NCBI RefSeq assembly: GCF_000308755.1
Contig: NZ_BAGF01000062.1
Location: forward strand, 1-64,000
From: Nocardia pneumoniae NBRC 100136
GTDB lineage: Bacteria > Actinomycetota > Actinomycetes > Mycobacteriales > Mycobacteriaceae
Direction: 5' to 3'
Length of the DNA: 64,000 nucleotides
The notes beneath the pieces are model-generated. The model saw only the letters and a list, made by a program, of their open reading frames with translations. It was not told the origin of the DNA and made no database searches. The translations under genes and the position numbers were made by a program. Below, in pieces: positions 25,012-33,656 of the stretch; position 1 is the stretch's first letter; each line of letters starts with the position of its first letter.

Positions 25012-26904
25012 TTATGTCGCCCTTGTCGCGTCCATGCGGGCATAGGCCAGTTTGTGCAGTTCGCGCAGCGCGTCGGCGGCGAGCACGAACGCCGTGCCCG
25101 CCTGCCTGCGGGCCACCAGCTGCCTGGCTTGCTCGAGGTTCTCCTCCACCCGGTCCAGGGTGATCCGGTTCTCCGAGACGTCATCGATGCTGACGCTCAG
25201 CATCTCCTGGTTGAGCAGGTGCTCGGCCTCGTTGAGCAGTTCCACCGCGCGCACCACCATCGCCGGGGAGGTCAGCGGTGGCTCGCGGAACGTGCGATCC
25301 GCGCTGACCAGGCATTCGATCACGCGCTCGGTCATGTACCAGGACGGCCGCGTCTCCCGCGCCGTGCCGTTGCCGAAGACTCCGGACGGATCGTCCCAGA
25401 GCCCGGCCGCGGGACCGGAGGTGATGATGCGCGCTTCCAGATGATCCATCGTCGATTTGGCCAGATCCATCAGCCGGTCGCGGGCGGTGATGTTGCTGGA
25501 GAGCCGGGCGGCCTGCAACAGACGCTTCAACAGCACAGCGGCGAAATCCGAGACCTCCCACTGCAACAGCGGCCCGTCGTCGACGGTTTCCGTGCCGCGC
25601 AAGGACAATCGCACACCGGGCGCGTGCATATGCACCGCGGGATCGTCGCGCGTGGTCCTGCGAATGATCCGGCCGCGCCTGGCCAGTTCGTCGAAAATCG
25701 AGACGGCTCTGGTCAAGTCGTCATCGGAGGCGGTGCGGTTGATCAGATCCTGGATCAGCACGGCGGAGACGATGAGACTGAAGTAGTCCGATTCCTCGCC
25801 GTCGGAGGTGCGCCACGGGATGTCCTCCAGCGGCCATGCGCCGGAACCGTACCGGGCCACCGTCGACCAGTAACGCTGGGTCAGGTCCCAGCGAATCCGC
25901 AGCGCCTCGGCAAGACGGTACTGCTGCTCGTCGAGCAGGTCGAGTTCCCTGGTGCGCTGGGAGATCAGGTCGTTGATGCCGTCCAGCGCGATGACGGTGA
26001 AATACAGGTAGGGGCGCGGTTCGGCGATCCCTGGCTGCATGGCGATGGCGGCGTCGACGAAGCCGACCGGAGCCGCGTCGCGAACCAGGCTCCAGCTCCA
26101 CCCGCATTCGAACAGCAATTCCTCGTCGTCCAACTCGGTGTCGGGGGTCTGCCCGAGCGTGATGTCGTTGCGCAGCCGGGCGCGTACCCGCTCCAAGCTG
26201 CGTGTGATGCCCTCGGCGACCGTCTTCTGAGGCAGATCGCTCTGGTTGAGCATGCCCAGCATGACCTGTCCGGCCTCGGATTTCGGCTCCACCGTATTGA
26301 CCACGAAACTGCGGACCAAGCCGGTCATCGCGGCGGTGAGGCGGGCGCTGAGCCTGCCGGTGAGCTTCTCGATCCGGTCGATGAGAGCGGCGCGGCCCTC
26401 CGCGCGCACCCAGCCCTCGTAGACCCGCAGGAAGCGCAGCCCGGCCAGGCACAGCGTCAGCGACATGGAGTAGGAGTCGACGACCTCGATATCCCGCTGC
26501 GCCGCAGTGGGTTCGCGCTCGTCGGCCGAGCGCAGGTAGCTGCCCGCGGCGAAGATGGGCTCACCGTCCGGTTCGCCGTCACTGTCCGGTTCGCCGTCCG
26601 GCCCCACGCGGTTGGTATTGCGCAGGATGTAGTCCTCCAGCAAGGAGATCACGACGGTGCCGATCTTCGTCTGACCGCCGAACGGCGACAGGACCGAGCT
26701 GACGTCGTCGGCCATGCTGTCGGGTCGATCCAGCGCGAGGCTTTCGATCTCCGTCGCCGGATACAGCAGGCACAGCAACTGCTCGGAATCGCTGATCGAA
26801 TTGGCGGCCATGCGACCGCCCCAGTGCCACGTGGCGCCGTCCCAGGACACGGATAGCGCGGAGCGCCACAGATCCAGAATCTGCTGCCGCGGTTGAATTC
26901 TCAC
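25012..26904 (-). CDS. SCO2524-family protein
   Basis: 630 residues, first gene of the operon. The N-terminus RIQPRQQILDLWRSALSVSW..GGR..NSISDSEQLLCLLYPATEIESL is the family's conserved opening. A Glu/Pro/Asp repeat (GEPDSDGEPDGEP) sits near residue 110. The large middle and C-terminal part is helical with no transmembrane segment: LTLCLAGLRFLRVYEGWV, ERVRARLRNDITLGQ, ECGWSWSLVRDAAPVG, and a final helix RQLVARRQAGTAFVLAADALRELHKLAYARMDA. No enzymatic motif. The family has been seen in Streptomyces and other actinobacteria; role unknown. Confidence 0.75.
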   Translation of the reverse strand: MRIQPRQQILDLWRSALSVSWDGATWHWGGRMAANSISDSEQLLCLLYPATEIESLALDRPDSMADDVSSVLSPFGGQTKIGTVVISLLEDYILRNTNRVGPDGEPDSDGEPDGEPIFAAGSYLRSADEREPTAAQRDIEVVDSYSMSLTLCLAGLRFLRVYEGWVRAEGRAALIDRIEKLTGRLSARLTAAMTGLVRSFVVNTVEPKSEAGQVMLGMLNQSDLPQKTVAEGITRSLERVRARLRNDITLGQTPDTELDDEELLFECGWSWSLVRDAAPVGFVDAAIAMQPGIAEPRPYLYFTVIALDGINDLISQRTRELDLLDEQQYRLAEALRIRWDLTQRYWSTVARYGSGAWPLEDIPWRTSDGEESDYFSLIVSAVLIQDLINRTASDDDLTRAVSIFDELARRGRIIRRTTRDDPAVHMHAPGVRLSLRGTETVDDGPLLQWEVSDFAAVLLKRLLQAARLSSNITARDRLMDLAKSTMDHLEARIITSGPAAGLWDDPSGVFGNGTARETRPSWYMTERVIECLVSADRTFREPPLTSPAMVVRAVELLNEAEHLLNQEMLSVSIDDVSENRITLDRVEENLEQARQLVARRQAGTAFVLAADALRELHKLAYARMDATRAT

Positions 26905-27075
26905 CCTGCCCCGTCCTCACACCCCTCGTCGCGGACCGCGCTGATCTCCAACCCGGCGGAGACTCACGGCGGCGATACTGCGGAAAACTTATCACGGGGG
27001 CACCCGCCGCGTCGGGCTCCGCCCGATTTCTCCCGCACTGCACGGAAAGCATTCCGAACAGCGAATATTCCGGAC

Positions 27076-27927
27076 TCAGAGCGTCAGCCGGACCATGTCG
27101 GCGGTGCGGGCCAGACCGGGGAACGCCTCCGGCGTCGAGCGCGGGTGCAGCGCGTGCACCGCGAGCCGGAACATGACCGCGCGCAACAGCATCTGGGGCC
27201 ACTCCGGAAGATCGGTCCAGCGATCCAGCAACCCGTCGTCCGCGCCGCCCCAAGCCAGCGCGTCGACCACGATCACCGCCGCCGCCCACGGCACGGGCCG
27301 CCAGTACGGGGTGATGTCGGTGAGACCGGGAGTGTGTGAACCGGCGAACAGCACGGTGCCGAAGAGGTCGCCGTGCACCAGCTGCGCGGGCGTCCGCACC
27401 GGCTTGCGCAACGTGGCCAGCTGACCGATGAGTTCCAGGCTGCGCTGGCCGTCCGGCGAGGTGGACAGCAGCGCGCCACCGGCGCGCAGAGCGCGCAGCG
27501 GCACCGCCTCCCACGCGGCGCGGTCCGCGGCGACGAACACGTCCACGTCCACCCAGGGCACCACCGGCGGCTGCGACAGGAACCGGGGCCGCTCCAACGT
27601 CGCCGTAGCCTGGTGCAGCCGCAGCGACACCGAGACCACCTCGTCGTGCCGTGGTTCCGGAGCGCCTTCCAGATACGTGTCCGCACGCCACCCGGACACG
27701 ACGTAGCGACCGTCGGTGGCTCGCACCGGGCGGGCCAGCCGCAGCCCGTCCACTTGCAACGTCTCCCGCACCTTCGCCGACCACGCCGCGCGCGCGTGAT
27801 CGGCGACCGGAGAAAGCACCACATCCCCGCAGCGCCAGCCACCCTCCCAGTCGCCGAGGGAAACCGGGGTCACTTCGCGCAGACCGAACGTGGCGCGCAC
27901 GTGCTCGGGAGGTTCCACAGAAGTCAC
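27076..27927 (-). CDS. TIGR02569-family protein (phosphotransferase-like)
   Basis: 283 residues matching the actinobacterial TIGR02569 family (M. tuberculosis Rv3205c, from memory). The kinase-like scaffold shows GDWEGGWRCGDVVLSPV, WSAKVRETLQVDGLRLARPV, then PAQLVHGDLFGTVLF, where HGD-x5 resembles the aminoglycoside-phosphotransferase catalytic loop HGDLxxxN with the Asn replaced. DITPYWRPVPWAAAVIVVDALAW follows. ATP binding is possible but catalysis is unproven. It sits immediately downstream of moeZ on the same strand, as in mycobacteria. Confidence 0.85.
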   Translation of the reverse strand: MTSVEPPEHVRATFGLREVTPVSLGDWEGGWRCGDVVLSPVADHARAAWSAKVRETLQVDGLRLARPVRATDGRYVVSGWRADTYLEGAPEPRHDEVVSVSLRLHQATATLERPRFLSQPPVVPWVDVDVFVAADRAAWEAVPLRALRAGGALLSTSPDGQRSLELIGQLATLRKPVRTPAQLVHGDLFGTVLFAGSHTPGLTDITPYWRPVPWAAAVIVVDALAWGGADDGLLDRWTDLPEWPQMLLRAVMFRLAVHALHPRSTPEAFPGLARTADMVRLTL

Positions 27928-27982
27928 GGCCCGTACGGTACGTCGTGTCTGATTTGACGTGCTCGCGGCGCGCCGTGTTCCT

Positions 27983-29167
27983 CTAGTACACCGGCAGTGA
28001 CTTGTCGATCTGGTTGGCCCAGGCGATGACGCCGCCTTGCAGGTGGGTGGCGTCGGCGAAGCCCGCTCGTTTCAGGGCGGCCAGGGCCTCGGCGGAGCGC
28101 ACGCCGGTCTTGCAGTGCAGCACGATCGGGCGGTTCTGCGGCAGCTCGGCGAGGGCCTCGCCGGACAGGATGCGGTCCTTCGGGATGAGCTTGGCGCCCT
28201 CGATGTGCACGATGTCCCATTCGACCGGCTCGCGCACGTCGATCAGCTCGATCTCCTTGCCCGCGTCGAACAGGTCCTTGAGCTCGCGCGCGGTGATGGT
28301 GGACCCGGCCGCGGCCGCCTGGCCCTCCTCGGACACCACACCGCAGAATGCCTCGTAGTCGATCAGCTCGGTGATCGGCTGGCGCTCCGGGTCGCGGCGC
28401 AGCTTGATCGTGCGGTAGTTCATGTCCAGTGCGTCGTACACCATCAGTCTGCCCAGAAGAGGTTCGCCGATGCCGGTGATCAGCTTGATCGCCTCGGTCA
28501 CCATCACCGACCCGATGGACGCGCACAGCACGCCGAGCACACCGCCCTCGGCGCAGGACGGCACCATGCCGGGCGGCGGGGCCTCGGGGTACAGGTCGCG
28601 GTAGTTGATGCCGCGCCCGTCCGGTGCGTCCTCCCAGAACACCGAGACCTGTCCCTCGAACCGGTAGATCGAGCCCCACACGTACGGCTTGCCCGCCAGC
28701 ACGGCGGCGTCGTTGACCAGGTAGCGGGTGGCGAAGTTGTCGGTGCCGTCGACGATCAGGTCGTACTCACGGAAGAGCTCGACGGCGTTCTCGGGCTCCA
28801 GCCGGAGCTTGTGCAACCGCACATCGATGCCGGAGTTGATCTCCAGGATGGAGTCGCGCGCGCTGTCGGCCTTCGAGCGGCCGATGTCGGATTCCCCGTG
28901 GATGATCTGGCGTTGCAGGTTGGAGGCGTCCACCTCGTCGAACTCGACGATGCCGAGCGTGCCGACGCCCGCGGCGGCCAGGTACAGCAGAGCGGGCGAT
29001 CCGAGGCCACCCGCGCCGATCACGAGCACTTTGGCGTTCTTCAGCCGCTTCTGCCCGTCCACGCCGAGGTCCGGGATGATCAGGTGTCGGCTGTAGCGGG
29101 CTACCTCATCCCTGGTCAGCTCCGCGGCCGGCTCGACAAGTGGCGGCAGGGACTTGGGTGATGACAC
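27983..29167 (-). CDS. moeZ: Adenylyltransferase/sulfurtransferase MoeZ
   Basis: 394 residues, matching mycobacterial MoeZ length. The N-terminal ThiF/MoeB/E1-like domain has IGAGGLGSPALLYLAAAGVGTLGIVEFDEVDASNLQRQ (ATP-binding and Arg finger). The C-terminal rhodanese domain has active loop CKTGVRSAEA (about residue 350). The enzyme adenylates the C-terminal Gly of small sulfur-carrier proteins (CysO, MoaD/MoaD2) and passes sulfur to them for cysteine and molybdopterin synthesis; cytosolic. Start GTG 29167 chosen because GAGGAG lies 9-14 nt upstream and the product then matches family length; upstream frame is non-coding repeat DNA. Confidence 0.93.
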   Translation of the reverse strand: MSSPKSLPPLVEPAAELTRDEVARYSRHLIIPDLGVDGQKRLKNAKVLVIGAGGLGSPALLYLAAAGVGTLGIVEFDEVDASNLQRQIIHGESDIGRSKADSARDSILEINSGIDVRLHKLRLEPENAVELFREYDLIVDGTDNFATRYLVNDAAVLAGKPYVWGSIYRFEGQVSVFWEDAPDGRGINYRDLYPEAPPPGMVPSCAEGGVLGVLCASIGSVMVTEAIKLITGIGEPLLGRLMVYDALDMNYRTIKLRRDPERQPITELIDYEAFCGVVSEEGQAAAAGSTITARELKDLFDAGKEIELIDVREPVEWDIVHIEGAKLIPKDRILSGEALAELPQNRPIVLHCKTGVRSAEALAALKRAGFADATHLQGGVIAWANQIDKSLPVY

Positions 29168-29384
29168 GTCCAGGACTCCTCGAATCGCTTGGCCGATCGG
29201 ACGGCGGTATGGCGCCCTTCGCGGGTGCCCCACTGTGCAACACCGTCGACCGGACCCTTCTTCCCGGCACATCGTCCCGTATCACCGACCAGCGACATCC
29301 ACCGCCCTGCCGATCGCGGGTACCGGGAGGCGAAAAGCCCGTCCGATGTGCGCCCATTCCAGCCCCGGTGGGTGCGAGTCTTAC

Positions 29385-29510
29385 GAGCACCGTTCGCGGC
29401 CCGTCTCGCGTCCGAGTGACCGAAGCGCATGCGCCGCAGGCGCGAGTCTCGGTCGCTCGGACGCGAGACTTCCCGGGGCCGCGAACACGCAGCGCCGCAG
29501 GCGCTGCAAA
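29385..29510. repeat. Dispersed intergenic repeat, copy F (inverted repeat plus palindrome)
   Basis: GTTCGCGGCC (29392-29401) with CTCGCGTCCGAG next to it is mirrored by CTCGGACGCGAG and GGCCGCGAAC (29477-29486), so about 95 bp can fold into one long stem. It is followed by palindrome GCAGCGCCGCAGGCGCTGC (29489-29507). The element ends 16 nt from the DUF3152 stop. The full spacer 29168-29522 has no gene. Same design as the copies near 52.1 kb and 58.9 kb. Confidence 0.7.
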
Positions 29511-29522
29511 TCAGACACAGCC

Positions 29523-30791
29523 CTACCCGCGCGGGTAGGGCCAGGGGTTGAACCGGCAGCGCTTGCCGTCCATCGGGACGACGCCGTGCGGGTCCAGCGC
29601 GGCGATGTCGTCGTTCTTCGTGCCGAAGGTCTGCTGCATCATCACCGGCGCCAGCCCACCGTCGGTCTCACAGGGTTGGTGCTGGTGGTAGCCGATGGCG
29701 TGGCCGACCTCGTGGTTGATCAGGTACTGCCGATACGACCCGATATCGCCTTCGAACGCCAGCGCGCCACGCACCCAGCGGACCTCGGAGAGCACCACGC
29801 GGCGGCTGCTGGCGTTGTAGCAGGAGGTGTCGATCGGGATGTCGAAACCGCATTCCTTGCGGCTGGATGCCCGCGAGGTGAGCGAGATGCGGAAATCGGC
29901 CCCGCCCTGGTCGACCCGGAGGAACGCGAACTTGCGGTCGTGCGCCCAGCTCTTCGGGTTGGCGAGGGTGGAGTCGATCATCTTCGCCACGGCCGCGTCA
30001 CCCCCGAGGGCGGAGGTGTCCACGCCGTCCTCGATCTCCACGGTGTAGCGGAAGACGTTCTGCGTTCCGGCGCCGACCTGGGCGGCGGTGCCCGCGACCA
30101 CGCGCCAGGTGCCCGCGCCGGTCTCGGCGAACGGACCGCCTTCGGGCAGCGCCCCGGTGGGCAGATCGGTGGGAAAGTGCCCGTCCCCCGGCGGAGCGCC
30201 GATGATGCCCACGCTCGCGGTGCGCGGACTGAGGCTGCCGGGTGCGGGGGCCACGGTGACGCTACCGGTGCCGGTGGAGCGGATCGCGTCGACGACCACC
30301 AGGACGGTGATCACGACCAGGACCGGGAGGGCGTACGCCCGCCAGCCGTAGGTGGAGACGAATCTGCCGAGGGCGCTTTGCTTCTTGGCGTCCCGGTCCG
30401 GACGCGTTCTGCCTCTGCTCTCGTCGGGGGCGGTGGGGTCCCAGCGAGCGCGCAGCGGCTGGTGGGAACGCTCGCCTTTCTGGCGGTAGAGGCCCAGTGG
30501 ATCGTAGATCTCGACGCCGTCCCGATCCCGCTGCGGCGAGATAGAATCCGGCTGCGGCACAGATGTTTCGGGTGTTTCCGTGGAGCGCTTCCGGTTCCGC
30601 GCCGCACGGCCGGGTGAGCCACCGCCCGCACCGGACCGCTTCGCCTCCCCGGTTCGAGCCGCACCGTCCGATCGCGTCTCTGGCCAGGTTCTCGCCATGG
30701 GATCCGACCCTACGGAACCGGACGCGCCGGAGCCAGCCGGGTCGCGCGCTCCGCGCCGCCCGGCGGACTCGCTCTCCGGTCGGTCGGTCAC
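29523..30791 (-). CDS. DUF3152 membrane-anchored metalloprotease-like protein
   Basis: About 422 residues from GTG 30791 (ATG 30698 is an alternative). The first ~170 residues are disordered, Arg/Pro/Gly-rich; one transmembrane helix follows (ALPVLVVITVLVVVDA). The outer domain has Cys pairs (KECGFDIPIDTSCYN, HQPCETDGG, RCRFNPWP) and a zinc-type motif INHEVGHAIGYHQH, resembling but not exactly matching the metzincin HExxHxxGxxH. Likely anchored in the membrane with the domain outside. Corresponds to the DUF3152 family (Rv3207c, from memory). Divergent from the TetR gene. Confidence 0.85.
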   Translation of the reverse strand: MTDRPESESAGRRGARDPAGSGASGSVGSDPMARTWPETRSDGAARTGEAKRSGAGGGSPGRAARNRKRSTETPETSVPQPDSISPQRDRDGVEIYDPLGLYRQKGERSHQPLRARWDPTAPDESRGRTRPDRDAKKQSALGRFVSTYGWRAYALPVLVVITVLVVVDAIRSTGTGSVTVAPAPGSLSPRTASVGIIGAPPGDGHFPTDLPTGALPEGGPFAETGAGTWRVVAGTAAQVGAGTQNVFRYTVEIEDGVDTSALGGDAAVAKMIDSTLANPKSWAHDRKFAFLRVDQGGADFRISLTSRASSRKECGFDIPIDTSCYNASSRRVVLSEVRWVRGALAFEGDIGSYRQYLINHEVGHAIGYHQHQPCETDGGLAPVMMQQTFGTKNDDIAALDPHGVVPMDGKRCRFNPWPYPRG

Positions 30792-30980
30792 GCCCACCAG
30801 CGTCTCACAGCACCGACCTCCCACTCCCGGGCACACCGCGCACGGCGTCGATGCGACAATTCTCACCGGGTTGCGTCAGTTCTCCGGCCCCGATCCGCGG
30901 GCTGGCGACAACCGGGTATCGTTCATGGGATAACCCGGTGCACAACCCCTTCTGCCGGGGAATCGACTGGGAGAGCCGAA

Positions 30981-31643
30981 ATGACTGATCTCGTGGACCG
31001 GATGACGTCCCGCAGGATGTCGTCCGACTTGGCACCTGCCAAACGCGGTACTCGGCTTCCGCGCGACGAGAGACGTCAACAGCTACTCGCGGCGGCAAGC
31101 GAAGTGTTCGTGCAGCGCGGCTACCACGCCGCGGGCATGGACGAGATCTCGCAGTGCGCCGGAGTCAGCAAGCCGGTGCTGTACCAGCACTTCAGCAGCA
31201 AACTGGAGCTCTACCTGGCGGTCCTGCAGAACTACGTGGACATGCTGGTCTCCAGCGTGCGCCAGGCGCTGCGCTCGACCACGGACAACCGGCAGCGCGT
31301 GCGCGCGGCGGTGCAGGCCTACTTCGATTTCGTGGACAACGAGATGCAGGGCTTCCGCTTGGTCTTCGAGTCCGACCTGACCAGCGAGCCGCAGGTGCAG
31401 CGCAGGGTCGAGCAGGCCACCGAGGCGTGCGTGGACGCCGTCTTCGACCTGGTGGCGCACGACTCGGGCCTGGACCCCTACCGCGCGCGCATCCTGGCCG
31501 TCGGGCTGGTCGGCGCGAGCCAGTTCACCGCACGCTACTGGCTGGAGGCCGATCGGCCGATCCCGAAGGAGGAGGCGGTCGACACCACCGTCTCGCTCGC
31601 GTGGGGCGGCCTGAAGCACGTGCCGCTGCACCCGATCAACTGA
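30981..31643 (+). CDS. TetR-family transcriptional regulator
   Basis: 220 residues. The N-terminal helix-turn-helix RRQQLLAAASEVFVQRGYHAAGMDEISQCAGVSKPVLYQHFSSKLELYLAVL is the canonical TetR motif. The C-terminal ligand domain is helical (RVRAAVQAYFDFVDNEMQGFRLVFESD). ATG 30981 is preceded by GGGAGAG. Divergent from the DUF3152 gene and convergent with DUF3107, in the same arrangement as Rv3207c-Rv3208-Rv3208A. Ligand and targets are unknown. Confidence 0.93.
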   Translation: MTDLVDRMTSRRMSSDLAPAKRGTRLPRDERRQQLLAAASEVFVQRGYHAAGMDEISQCAGVSKPVLYQHFSSKLELYLAVLQNYVDMLVSSVRQALRSTTDNRQRVRAAVQAYFDFVDNEMQGFRLVFESDLTSEPQVQRRVEQATEACVDAVFDLVAHDSGLDPYRARILAVGLVGASQFTARYWLEADRPIPKEEAVDTTVSLAWGGLKHVPLHPIN

Positions 31644-31650
31644 GCGGGCA

Positions 31651-31705
31651 CACAAAAAAGACGATCGAGCCCCTGTCCCCGAGCGATCGGGGACAGGGGC
31701 TCGAT
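31651..31705 (-). terminator. Intrinsic terminator of DUF3107 gene
   Basis: Perfect 19-bp stem, arms 31664-31682 and 31687-31705, with GCGA loop. On the minus strand it is followed by T-rich TCTTTTTTGTG, giving a textbook Rho-independent terminator for the DUF3107 gene. On the plus strand it lies 20 nt after the TetR stop and may act for that gene as well. Confidence 0.9.
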
Positions 31706-31728
31706 GCGTACGGACCGGAGGCCGGGGA

Positions 31729-31956
31729 TCAGACCGCGGCGAAACCGACGCGGCCGCTGGCGGGCGAGCCGATCTCCACGTACGCGACCTTCGACGCCTG
31801 AATCAGGAACTTGCGGCCCTTCTCATCGGCGAGCGACAAGACTCCGCCGTCACCGCCGAGCGCACCGGACACCAGCGCCTCGACCTCTTCCTGGGTCTGC
31901 GCGCTGTTGATCACCAGCTCGCGCGGGCTATCCGAAATACCGATCTTGACCTCCAC
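31729..31956 (-). CDS. DUF3107 small protein
   Basis: 75 residues: VEVKIGISDSPRELVINSAQTQEEVEALVSGAL, a Gly linker, LSLADEKGRKFLIQASKVAYVEIG. Matches the small actinobacterial DUF3107 family (M. tuberculosis TB9.4/Rv3208A, from memory), which has a compact alpha-beta fold and no known activity. GTG 31956 is selected: GGAGG lies 6 nt before it, whereas the upstream TTG at 31962 directly abuts the Shine-Dalgarno and could not be used. Confidence 0.9.
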   Translation of the reverse strand: MEVKIGISDSPRELVINSAQTQEEVEALVSGALGGDGGVLSLADEKGRKFLIQASKVAYVEIGSPASGRVGFAAV

Positions 31957-32159
31957 GGCCAACCTCCGAACCTGAGAGTCCTGTGCTGTCGATTCCCAGG
32001 TTAGTTGGGGTTCGGTGCGCCCTTTACTTCGGCTCTGTCCGCCTCTCCGAGTATTCAGGCCGTACTAGTCAGGTGCAGGAGGATTTGCGTGCAGGTCCTG
32101 CGTTTCGCGCCGACCCCGGTTCTGGGCGTACCCGGTGAGTTACCCATGTACTTGCGAGA

Positions 32160-32717
32160 TCAGGCGTCACCCTTCGGCTCGATGAGCTGGATTTCCAGTT
32201 CGATCTTCACCGTGTCGCTGAGCATGCCGGGCAAGGGGCCGCCGACGCCGAAATCGGTGCGCTTGATGGTGCCGGTGGCGGAGAACCCGGCGTGCCGGTC
32301 GCCGGTCGGGCCGAAGTCCTGCACGCCGCCCCACTCGACCTCCAGGGTGACCGGCTTGGTGATCGTGCCGATCGTGGCCTCGCCGTGGACCTCGAAGGTC
32401 TCCGCGACGACCACCGGATGGGTGGCGCGGAAGGTCAGCGTGGGACGGTTGGCGACATCGAGGAAGTCGGCGGTGCGGATGTGCGCGTCCCGGTCGGGGT
32501 TGCCGGTGTCGAAGGAGTCGAGGTGGATCGTCGCGCCGATGGTGGCCGCACCCGACTCGTCGACCACGAATTCGGTCTCGAACCGGGTGAATCCGCCACG
32601 CACCTTCGAGATGCCGAGATGGCGAATGGTGAAGGCGACCGAGGAGTGCGCGGCGTCCAGCGCCCAGGAACCGGCTTTCAGCTGAGTGGAGGTGGTGGAT
32701 TCCGAGGTAGATGTCAT
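32160..32717 (-). CDS. YceI-family protein
   Basis: 185 residues of the YceI lipocalin-like beta-barrel family: WALDAAHSSVAFTIRHLGISKVRGGFTRFETEF, ATIHLDSFDTGNPDRDAHIRTADFLDVANRPTLTFRAT, then TKPVTLEVEWGG and FGVGGPLPGMLSDTVKIELEIQL. YceI proteins bind isoprenoid or fatty-acyl chains. There is no signal peptide here, so it should be cytosolic. Divergent from the MmyB-type regulator about 100 nt away. Confidence 0.92.
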   Translation of the reverse strand: MTSTSESTTSTQLKAGSWALDAAHSSVAFTIRHLGISKVRGGFTRFETEFVVDESGAATIGATIHLDSFDTGNPDRDAHIRTADFLDVANRPTLTFRATHPVVVAETFEVHGEATIGTITKPVTLEVEWGGVQDFGPTGDRHAGFSATGTIKRTDFGVGGPLPGMLSDTVKIELEIQLIEPKGDA

Positions 32718-32819
32718 ACCTCCGACAATGATCGGACCACGGTCCGTTAGCCAGACCGGCCTTATCCTGGACCTGACAGGGCGCGGCTAAGCGTCCCAGG
32801 ACCAGGCACGATAGGACGC

Positions 32820-33656
32820 ATGGCTCGTAACGGATTCGCGGAGTTCCTCATCGCACGGCGCGCCGAGCTGCGACCGTCGGACATCGGGCTGCCCGAGGGC
32901 GGACGGCGCAGGACGCCGGGTCTGCGGCGCGAGGAGGTCGCCGTCCGCGCGGGCGTCAGCGCCGACTACCTGGCCCGGCTGGAGCAGGGCCGGGACACCA
33001 ACCCTTCGGTCGCGGTGATCGACGCGCTGGCCGACGCGCTGCTGCTGCGCGGCGACGATCGCCAGTACTTCAGCATGCTCGCGCTCGCCTCGGGCAACGA
33101 AACCCGTTGTCCGGGCAACGAATCCGCCGAGGAGCAGGTGGCCGCGACGATCGAGACGATTCTGCGCGCGTTGCAGCCAACTCCCGCCTTCGTGGTCGGG
33201 CGAAAGCTGAACGTGCTGGGCTGGAACCAGGCGTGGGCCGATTTCGTCGCCCCGCTCGGCCTCTTGGACGGCCCCGACCAGCCCAATCTGGCCTGGTACA
33301 CCTTCACCCACCCCGCCGCGCGGCGCGTCCTGCGCAACTGGGAGCACGCCGCCGACACCTTCACCGCCGCGCTCTGCCGCGCCAAACTCCATTGGCCGGG
33401 CGATGATTCGCTGCGCGAGATGATCGAGGCACTGCGCGGGCTCCCGGATTTCGCGGATCGCTGGAAGCCGCATCGGGTCGGCGCCTCCGGCTCGGGCACA
33501 CTGCACCTCGACCATCCGGTGCACGGGCTGGTCGAGGTGCCGTTCGAAACCTTGGAGGCCGACCGCGACCAGAGCGTCGTCGTCTGGCTCACCGACCGTG
33601 CCGGTGTGCACGCGCCCGGCCTGCGGCTGGTGTCCAACCGAGCCGTGAACGACTAG
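32820..33656 (+). CDS. XRE regulator with MmyB-like ligand-binding domain
   Basis: 278 residues. N-terminal helix-turn-helix with TPGLRREEVAVRAGVSADYLARLEQGRDTNPSVAVIDALADAL, then an MmyB-like PAS-type domain (PTPAFVVGRKLNVLGWNQAWADFVAPLGLLD, NLAWYTFTHPAARRVLRNWE, GSGTLHLDHPVHGLVEVPFETL), the latter known to bind fatty-acid-like ligands. This family often controls a divergent short-chain reductase or small enzyme; here the divergent YceI gene is the candidate (inference). AGGA precedes ATG 32820. Its stop abuts the stop of the ferritin-like gene. Confidence 0.9.
   Translation: MARNGFAEFLIARRAELRPSDIGLPEGGRRRTPGLRREEVAVRAGVSADYLARLEQGRDTNPSVAVIDALADALLLRGDDRQYFSMLALASGNETRCPGNESAEEQVAATIETILRALQPTPAFVVGRKLNVLGWNQAWADFVAPLGLLDGPDQPNLAWYTFTHPAARRVLRNWEHAADTFTAALCRAKLHWPGDDSLREMIEALRGLPDFADRWKPHRVGASGSGTLHLDHPVHGLVEVPFETLEADRDQSVVVWLTDRAGVHAPGLRLVSNRAVND

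Noticed and set aside
25054..26856. 600-codon plus-strand frame opposite the SCO2524-type gene
   Set aside because: No domain and biased composition; the minus frame shows the conserved SCO2524 opening and good operon spacing.
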